64,000 nucleotides of DNA from Haloarchaeobius iranensis (GTDB lineage Archaea; Halobacteriota; Halobacteria; Halobacteriales; Natrialbaceae), in NCBI RefSeq assembly GCF_900103505.1, contig NZ_FNIA01000003.1:124001-188000 (forward strand), given 5' to 3'. How positions within the stretch are numbered: the stretch's first letter is position 1; the number at the start of each line of letters is the position of its first letter. The position numbers and the translations under genes were made by a program. Positions 58,429 through 64,000 of the stretch are shown here, piece by piece. The notes below the pieces were generated by a model. That model was given only the letters and a program-made list of their open reading frames with translations, was not told the DNA's origin and did no database searches.

Positions 58429-59897
58429 TGATACGCGACGAACGCCTCACCGCCGACGAGTTGCAACGCATCGACGAACGTATCCGCGACGACTGGCCGA
58501 CCGGTTCGGCGGTCGACTTCGAGGAGGCCATCGCCTACCACGAGTCGCTGCCCGCGCACAAGCAGTTCGCGGACGTGCTGGAGTCGGCGGACCGACCGCT
58601 GCTCCAGCCACGCGCCGGCGTGCCGTGTCTCGACGACCAGGTCAGCCTGCTCGAACACCTCCACGGTGAGGGGGCGGCCGACCTGCTCCCGACGACCATC
58701 GACTCGTACACGCGCGACAACGAGTACGGCAAGGCCCAGGAGGGCCTGGAGAACGCCCGCGAGTCCGGCGACGCGACCCTGAACGGCTTCCCCGCCGTCA
58801 ACCACGGCGTCGAGGGCTGTCGCGAGCTCGTCGACCGCGTCGACGCGCCCATCGAGGTCCGTCACGGGACACCCGACGCGCGACTGCTGGCCGCCGTCAC
58901 GTTCGCCGGCGGCTTCCAGAGCTTCGAGGGCGGTCCCATCTCGTACAACATCCCCTACACCAAGGAGGGGAGCCTCGCCCAGACCATCGAGCACTGGCAG
59001 TACGTCGACCGCCTCGCCGGCGCGTACACGGAACGCGGCGTCACCATCAACCGCGAGCCGTTCGGCCCGCTCACCGGGACGCTGGTCCCCCCGAGCATCG
59101 CTATCGCCATCATGCTCGTCGAGGGCAAGCTCGCGGCGACACAGGGCGTCCGCAGCCTCACGCTCGGCTACGGGCAGGTCGGCAACGTCGTGCAGGACGT
59201 CGCCGCGCTGCGCGCGCTTCGCAAGCTCGGCAACGAGTACCTCCGCGACGAGGTCTGCGTCACGACCGTCTTCCACGAGTGGATGGGCGGCTTCCCGCCG
59301 GACGAGGCCCGCGCCAACGGCGTCATCGGCCTCGGCGGCACCACCGCCGCCATCGCACGCCCGGACAAGGTCATCACGAAGTCCCCACAGGAGTTCCAGG
59401 GCGTCCCGACGAAGGAGGCCAACGCGGCCGGTCTCCGCACCACGCGCCAGCTCATCGACATGGTCGTCGAGCAGGACATCGTCCTCGACGGCGTCGACGA
59501 GGAGCAGGCGCTCATCGAGCGCGAGACCCGCTGTCTCATGGACGCCATCGAGGCCCACGGCGACGGCGACGTCGCGCAGGGCACCATCGAGGCGTTCGAG
59601 TCCGGGGCCCTCGACGTCCCGTTCGCCCCGAGCGACGCGGCCGAGGGCGCGGTGCTCCCGGCCCGCGACGACGACGGCCGGGTCCGCATCTTCGAGTGGG
59701 GCGAGCTGGCGATGGACGACGACATCAAGGAGATCCACCGGGCCCGACTCGCCGACCGGGCCGAGACGGAGGGGCGAAAGCAGTCCTTCCGGATGGTCGC
59801 CGACGACGTCGACGCCATCAGCGACGGCAAGCTCATCGGGCGACCGACGAGCGACACGGGCGGGGGCCGCGACGGAGGTGAGACCCGTGCGGATTGA
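58428..59897 (+). CDS. glmE: Glutamate mutase epsilon subunit
   Basis: 489 residues. TIDSYTRDNEYGKAQEGL, NGFPAVNHGV and FEGGPISYNIPYTKE line the substrate-binding TIM barrel in this family, and ARPDKVITKSPQEFQGVPTKEAN lies in the C-terminal half. With GlmS it forms the B12-dependent mutase that converts L-glutamate to 3-methylaspartate, the entry of the methylaspartate cycle. Also named mamB. It overlaps mal by 11 nt. Confidence 0.93.
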   Translation: MIRDERLTADELQRIDERIRDDWPTGSAVDFEEAIAYHESLPAHKQFADVLESADRPLLQPRAGVPCLDDQVSLLEHLHGEGAADLLPTTIDSYTRDNEYGKAQEGLENARESGDATLNGFPAVNHGVEGCRELVDRVDAPIEVRHGTPDARLLAAVTFAGGFQSFEGGPISYNIPYTKEGSLAQTIEHWQYVDRLAGAYTERGVTINREPFGPLTGTLVPPSIAIAIMLVEGKLAATQGVRSLTLGYGQVGNVVQDVAALRALRKLGNEYLRDEVCVTTVFHEWMGGFPPDEARANGVIGLGGTTAAIARPDKVITKSPQEFQGVPTKEANAAGLRTTRQLIDMVVEQDIVLDGVDEEQALIERETRCLMDAIEAHGDGDVAQGTIEAFESGALDVPFAPSDAAEGAVLPARDDDGRVRIFEWGELAMDDDIKEIHRARLADRAETEGRKQSFRMVADDVDAISDGKLIGRPTSDTGGGRDGGETRAD

Positions 59898-61191
59898 GGC
59901 GGTCCGGGCCGTCCCGACGGTCTCGGGCTTCTTCTTCGACGACCAGCGCGCCATCAAGGACGGCGCGACCCAGGACGGCTTCGCCTACGACGGCGAGCCG
60001 GTCACGCCCGGCTTCGACGACATCCGCGAGGCCGGCGAGGCGCTCACCGTCGAACTGGAGCTCGAAGACGGTAGCGTCGCGACGGGCGACTGCTGTGCGG
60101 TCCAGTACTCCGGTGCCGGCGGGCGCGACCCGCTCTTCCGCGCCGAGGCGTACCGCCCGGTCGTCGAGGGTACGGTCGCCGCGGCGCTCCGGGGGCGCGA
60201 CGCGGCCGCGTTCGCGGAGAACGCCTCCATCGTCGAGGAGCTGCCCGCCGAGCGTCCGACGGACGACTGCGGCACGACAGGAGCCACTGGCGACGACGCG
60301 GGCCAGCTCCACACCGCGGTCCGGTACGGCGTCTCGCAGGCGCTGCTGGACGCGGCAGCGCTCGCCGAACGCCGGACGATGACCGAGACACTCGCCGACG
60401 CGCTCGGGACGACACCCGCGACGGAGCCGGTTCCGGTGTTCGGCCAGTCCGGCGACGACCGCTACGGCAACGCCGAGAAGATGATGATAAAGGGCGTCCC
60501 CGTCCTCCCGCACGGGCTGTTCAACAGCGTCGAGAAGCTCGGTGAGGACGGCGAGGCCCTGCGCGAGTACGTCGACTGGCTCGCCACCCGGGCGGTCGAA
60601 CTCGGCCCCGACGGCTACGAGCCGACCATCCACGTCGACGTCTACGGGGTGCTCGGCGACGTGCTCGGCGCGCCGTACGACCGCGCCGCCGTGACCGACT
60701 ACTTCGCGACGCTCGCCGAGGCCGCCGACCCGTTCGACGTGCAGGTCGAGGGGCCGATGGACGCCGGCGGCCGCGAGGAGCAGATCAACGACATGGCCGA
60801 ACTGCGCGACGGGCTCGCGTCGGCCGGCGTCGATGTCGACATCGTCGCCGACGAGTGGTGCAACACGTTCGCCGACGTTCGGGCGTTCGTCGACGCCGGC
60901 GCGGCCGACCTCGTGCAGGTGAAGACGCCCGACCTCGGCGGCATCCAGCGCTCCGCCGAGGCCGTGCGCTACTGCGAGGGGACCGACACCCGGGCGTACC
61001 TCGGCGGCACCTGCAACGAGACGGTCACGTCCGCGCGAACCTGTGCGCACGTCGCGCTCGCGACCGACGCGGCCCAGACCCTCGCCAAGCCCGGCATGGG
61101 CTTCGACGAGGGCTTCATGGTCGTGACCAACGAGATGCGACGTTCACTCGCCCGGATGCGACCGACGCCGGAGGCGACGGCCGACGACTGA
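59887..61191 (+). CDS. mal: Methylaspartate ammonia-lyase
   Basis: 434 residues from the GTG at 59887 (MRIEAVRAVPTVSGFFFDD), overlapping glmE by 11 nt; a GTG three codons earlier is possible. Metal ligands of the enolase-superfamily barrel are visible: HVDVYG (Asp), QVEGPMDAG (Glu), IVADEWCNT (Asp), and the catalytic Lys in LVQVKTPDLGG. It removes ammonia from 3-methylaspartate to give mesaconate. Confidence 0.94.
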   Translation: MRIEAVRAVPTVSGFFFDDQRAIKDGATQDGFAYDGEPVTPGFDDIREAGEALTVELELEDGSVATGDCCAVQYSGAGGRDPLFRAEAYRPVVEGTVAAALRGRDAAAFAENASIVEELPAERPTDDCGTTGATGDDAGQLHTAVRYGVSQALLDAAALAERRTMTETLADALGTTPATEPVPVFGQSGDDRYGNAEKMMIKGVPVLPHGLFNSVEKLGEDGEALREYVDWLATRAVELGPDGYEPTIHVDVYGVLGDVLGAPYDRAAVTDYFATLAEAADPFDVQVEGPMDAGGREEQINDMAELRDGLASAGVDVDIVADEWCNTFADVRAFVDAGAADLVQVKTPDLGGIQRSAEAVRYCEGTDTRAYLGGTCNETVTSARTCAHVALATDAAQTLAKPGMGFDEGFMVVTNEMRRSLARMRPTPEATADD

Positions 61192-61224
61192 TCTGACTGC
61201 GGACTATCCGACGACCGACGACAC

Positions 61225-62295
61225 ATGGACTACACAGACACGGAGACGTTCACGACGATACTGGACAGGACAGAGACCCGAGAGAAGGGCAACTGCTTCG
61301 AGGACTTCACAGAGGGCCAGACGATAGCGCACGCCCCCGGGCTCACGCTCTCGAACTACGCCAACGAGCTGTGGGCGAGCCAGACCCTCAACCACGACCC
61401 GATGTACTGGCGGACCGACGCGGCCCGCGAAGCCGGTTTCGAGGAGCCGCCGGTCCACCCGGACTACCTGCTCGCGGCCGTGATGGGGCCGACCGTGGAG
61501 GACCTCTCCGAGAAGGGCGGCTACTTCCTCGGCCGGACGAACGTCCGGTACCACGACCAGACGGTGACGCCGGGGACCGAGGTTCGGGTCTCGTCGACGG
61601 TGGAGTCGACCGCGACCTCCTCCTCGCGCCCCGAGTACGGCATCGTCACCTGGGAGACGGAGGGCGTCGACGCCGAGACCGGCGATCCCCTGGTCAGCTA
61701 CGAGCGGACGAACATGATACCGCGGCGCGAGCCCGTCGCCACCGACGGCGGCGAGTCCGCAACTGCGGCCGATGGCGGCGACACCGACGCCACGGACGGT
61801 GACGCGGACGATGCGCCGCCGGAGGAGTTCGTCACGCCCGACGGCGACCGCTTCGGTGACTTCGCCGCGGCGCTCGACGAGGCCGAGGACCGCGACGCCG
61901 CGGTCGCCTACCGGCACGAGCGCGGGCGGACGATGGACGACGTGCTGGTCGCGACGCTCCCGCTGATGACGCTCAACACGGCCAAGCAGCACCACAACGT
62001 GGACGTGATGGCCGACTCGCCCTCGGGCGACATCGTGGCCTACGGCGACGTGACTCGGTCGGTCGCGCTCGGCCACGCCCGCTCGGACGAGGCCACGTAC
62101 CGCGAACTCGGCTGCGACGACGAGCGCTTCCACACGTTCGTCACGCCCGGGGACACCGTCTACGGCTTCACCCGGGTGCTCGACGCCGAGGCGACCCACG
62201 ACCACGCCGGCACCGTCACCTTCGAGCACATCGCGTTCAACCAGCACGACGCACCCGTCTACTCGGGCACCCGTCGCGCGCTCATCCAGCAATGA
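61225..62295 (+). CDS. mch: Mesaconyl-CoA hydratase (double MaoC)
   Basis: 356 residues, two hotdog MaoC-like halves. The first: GLTLSNYANELWASQTLNHDPMYW and FEEPPVHPDYLLAAVMG; the second: RGRTMDDVLVATLPLMTLNTAKQHHNVD and GDVTRSVALGHARSDEA. The acidic linker around residues 170-200 is haloarchaeal. It hydrates mesaconyl-C1-CoA to beta-methylmalyl-CoA. Gap to mal is 33 bp without a promoter; overlap with the next gene is ATGA. Confidence 0.9.
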   Translation: MDYTDTETFTTILDRTETREKGNCFEDFTEGQTIAHAPGLTLSNYANELWASQTLNHDPMYWRTDAAREAGFEEPPVHPDYLLAAVMGPTVEDLSEKGGYFLGRTNVRYHDQTVTPGTEVRVSSTVESTATSSSRPEYGIVTWETEGVDAETGDPLVSYERTNMIPRREPVATDGGESATAADGGDTDATDGDADDAPPEEFVTPDGDRFGDFAAALDEAEDRDAAVAYRHERGRTMDDVLVATLPLMTLNTAKQHHNVDVMADSPSGDIVAYGDVTRSVALGHARSDEATYRELGCDDERFHTFVTPGDTVYGFTRVLDAEATHDHAGTVTFEHIAFNQHDAPVYSGTRRALIQQ

Positions 62296-63332
62296 CAGAC
62301 ATCGCACGCACCTTCCAGACCGCACCGGCCGCCGTCCCGCGGGACAACACGGCGAAGTACCTCGACAGCGCCCTCGACAGCGAGGGGTTCGCCTGCCCGG
62401 ACTGGCTCGTCCCCGACCTGGAGGACGGCACCGCACCCGACATGAAGGCCGAGGCGCTGGAGAACGTCGTCGACCGATTGCCCGAGCACGCCGACGCGTT
62501 CCCCGGCGAGATCTGGCCCCGCGTGCAGTGGGCCTACGACGACGAGGGCGCACGGGAGCAGGGGCGCGAGGAGATCCGCACGCTGGTCGAGGAGGTCGGC
62601 GAGCACATCGACGGCGTCGTCGTCCCGAAGGTCGGCCGGCTGGCGGACGTGAAGGATGCCGCAGGCGTCGTCGCGGACGCAGAGCGCGAGTTCGGCTTCG
62701 CCGACGACGCCATTGGGATGGCGGTCATCGTCGAGACGGCCGCCGCGAAGTCCGACCTCCGCGAGATATCGCTGTTCGGTTCGAACTCCCGGCTCGACGC
62801 ACTCGTGTTCGGTCCGGTCGACTACACCGCCGAACTCGGCGGCCGCGAACTCGACGGCGAACGACCGGAGTGGGGGGGCCTGCTCGAGGACCTCTCGAAC
62901 GAGGCCAGCGCGAACGACCTCGTCGCCATCGGCGGCCCCTACGACCGGCTGTTCACCGAGCGGGCCGGCGTCACCTTCTACAACGGGGACGGCTACGCCG
63001 ACCACGTCGAGCGCGAGGCCCGCGTCGGCCTCGACGGCTCGTGGTCGCTCTACCCCAAACAGACGATCCAGGCGAACCGCATCCACATGCCCACGAGCGA
63101 CGAGCTGGCCCGCGACGTCCGCAAGATAGAGGCGTTCCAGGAGGCAAAATCCGGTGGTACCGGCGCGGTCACCGTCGAGGGACAGATGGTCGACGAGGCG
63201 ACGTTCAAGAACTTCGTCAACACCGTCGAGACGGTCCGGACCATCGACGAGCGCCACCCCGACCAGACCGGCGAGGCCTACGAGGACGAGCTGCTCGAGC
63301 GTGCGCTCACCGTCGACACGACCTGGGAGTAG
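62292..63332 (+). CDS. citE: CitE-like beta-methylmalyl-CoA lyase
   Basis: 346 residues of the HpcH/HpaI aldolase family. VPDLEDGTAPDMKAEALENVV near the start gives the Glu-Asp metal and substrate region, WPRVQWAYDDEG the Arg, GVVVPKVG and VETAAAKSDLREIS the barrel strands. It should cleave beta-methylmalyl-CoA to glyoxylate and propionyl-CoA, the step that yields the glyoxylate used by malate synthase. The substrate is assigned by its place in this operon. Confidence 0.88.
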   Translation: MTDIARTFQTAPAAVPRDNTAKYLDSALDSEGFACPDWLVPDLEDGTAPDMKAEALENVVDRLPEHADAFPGEIWPRVQWAYDDEGAREQGREEIRTLVEEVGEHIDGVVVPKVGRLADVKDAAGVVADAEREFGFADDAIGMAVIVETAAAKSDLREISLFGSNSRLDALVFGPVDYTAELGGRELDGERPEWGGLLEDLSNEASANDLVAIGGPYDRLFTERAGVTFYNGDGYADHVEREARVGLDGSWSLYPKQTIQANRIHMPTSDELARDVRKIEAFQEAKSGGTGAVTVEGQMVDEATFKNFVNTVETVRTIDERHPDQTGEAYEDELLERALTVDTTWE

Positions 63333-63381
63333 TCCCCGGAGCCGTGAATCGACCGCCGCTGCTGCGCTCCTCCGCTCTCGA

Positions 63382-63990
63382 CTACTCCAGCCCGTGTTCC
63401 GAACGGTAGGCAGCGGCGTCCGGGGCGATGGGGTCCGAACGGGTGCCGTCCGGTGCCAGGTCGGCGTCGGGGAGTGACAGCGTATCGAAGGTGACGAAGC
63501 CGCAGCCGTCGCACTCGAACGCCGTCGACCCGAGTGCGGGGTACTGCACGTCGCGCTCCTCGAACGAGCCGCCGCAGTGCTGGCAGTCCTCGCGCGGCGA
63601 CGGGAGCTCGTGGAGGTGGTAGGCCCGGAACACCTCGTCGCAGTCCTCGCAGCGGTACTGCGCCTCGTACACCCGGTCGAGGTTCCGGTCGCGGTCCTCG
63701 CTCACCGCCGTCGAGCCGCAGTCCTCGCACCGCAACTCGTCCGCCAGGACCGCCTCGATGGTCGTCAGCTCACGGTACCTGACGATGGGGTCGTCGTGCT
63801 CGCGTGCCAGGTGTTCGAGCGAGGACTGCGGCTCGGTGAACGGCCGGAAGCCGTACTGCCGGGCACACTCGCTCGCGGCCGCCTCGCCCCGCGCGTCCCC
63901 GTCGTCTGAGACGCGATCGACGATGGTGACCTCGCCGTCCGCACCCTTCCGGTAGACGTGGCCGCTCCCGGCGTCCGAGGTGTCGTTCAC
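63382..63990 (-). CDS. Zinc-ribbon protein, start near the window edge
   Basis: 202 residues from a GTG at 63990; a start beyond the window cannot be excluded. Four CxxC pairs occur in order (CEDCG, CEDC, CQHCG, CDGCG), enough for two zinc ribbons. The N-terminal 80 residues are acidic (GFRPFTEPQSSLEHLAREHDD). It ends TRSDPIAPDAAAYRSEHGLE. A nucleic-acid or protein adaptor role is likely for such ribbons but unproven; no operon partner is visible. Confidence 0.7.
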   Translation of the reverse strand: MNDTSDAGSGHVYRKGADGEVTIVDRVSDDGDARGEAAASECARQYGFRPFTEPQSSLEHLAREHDDPIVRYRELTTIEAVLADELRCEDCGSTAVSEDRDRNLDRVYEAQYRCEDCDEVFRAYHLHELPSPREDCQHCGGSFEERDVQYPALGSTAFECDGCGFVTFDTLSLPDADLAPDGTRSDPIAPDAAAYRSEHGLE

Positions 63991-64000
63991 CCCCAGGACG

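Noticed and set aside
1-64000. Insertion sequences, prophage or defence systems
   Set aside because: No transposase, integrase, restriction, CRISPR-Cas or toxin-antitoxin motif was recognised on either strand.

Overview
The window is GC-rich chromosomal DNA from a halophilic archaeon (class Halobacteria). Supporting features are very acidic proteins, Tat-type lipoprotein signals (twin Arg followed by a lipobox Cys), archaeal TATA boxes about 26-30 bp upstream of ATG codons with little or no leader, an Orc1/Cdc6 initiator, halocyanin, Trm112-type and UPF0058-type small proteins, and both a haloarchaeal polyhydroxyalkanoate (PHA) operon and a methylaspartate-cycle operon. I cannot assign a genus from sequence alone.

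Layout. 1-18.8 kb is mostly housekeeping and haloarchaea-specific genes: a CMD-family protein cut by the left edge, halocyanin, a uracil-DNA glycosylase-like protein, a membrane DnaJ protein with internal repeats, Y-family polymerase, aldo/keto reductase, small ORFs behind a strong promoter, CbiX plus its DR2241-type Fe-S partner, Trm112-like protein, PurA, a small HTH regulator, a large coiled-coil protein, and a K+ channel with two RCK modules. 19-27.4 kb is an iron and glycosylation locus: a GT2 glycosyltransferase faces a minus-strand series of GT75/RGP-like protein, Fe(III) ABC binding protein, permease, ATPase and GT39. Perfect 6-4-6 palindromes resembling DtxR-type iron-regulator boxes lie before the GT75 gene (two) and the binding-protein gene (one), with an imperfect one before GT2. 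28.5-33.1 kb is the PHA cluster (phaJ/maoC, divergent from phaR-phaP-phaE-phaC, then phaB). 33.9-35.8 kb holds orc1/cdc6 and a predicted replication origin with at least seven ORB-like repeats in two opposing groups. 35.9-46.6 kb carries a thiolase/OB-fold pair, thioredoxin, an acidic membrane-anchored protein, a thioesterase, an RNase H-fold exonuclease, tRNA-Thr next to degenerate tRNA pieces, a GNAT protein and pgk. 46.8-52.5 kb is a branched-chain amino acid ABC operon (livHMGF) with a convergent binding-protein gene whose two halves are in swapped order, an apparent natural circular permutation. 52.5-56.5 kb carries a CBS/zinc-ribbon protein, GTP cyclohydrolase III and a REC-GAF-PAS histidine kinase. 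56.6-63.3 kb is the methylaspartate cycle: mct divergent from glmS-glmE-mal-mch-citE.

How they fit. The methylaspartate cycle lets haloarchaea assimilate acetyl-CoA, and the PHA operon stores and releases carbon at acetyl-CoA/acetoacetyl-CoA level, so both carbon modules meet at the same metabolite. The iron locus looks like one regulon combining Fe(III) import with enzymes that make and use activated sugars outside the membrane.

The most unusual observations are the circularly permuted LivJ, the iron-box-controlled glycosyltransferase set, the origin architecture, and the tRNA debris. No rRNA, CRISPR array, transposase or insertion sequence was recognised. The only stretch over 300 bp without a gene is the origin (35181-35890).
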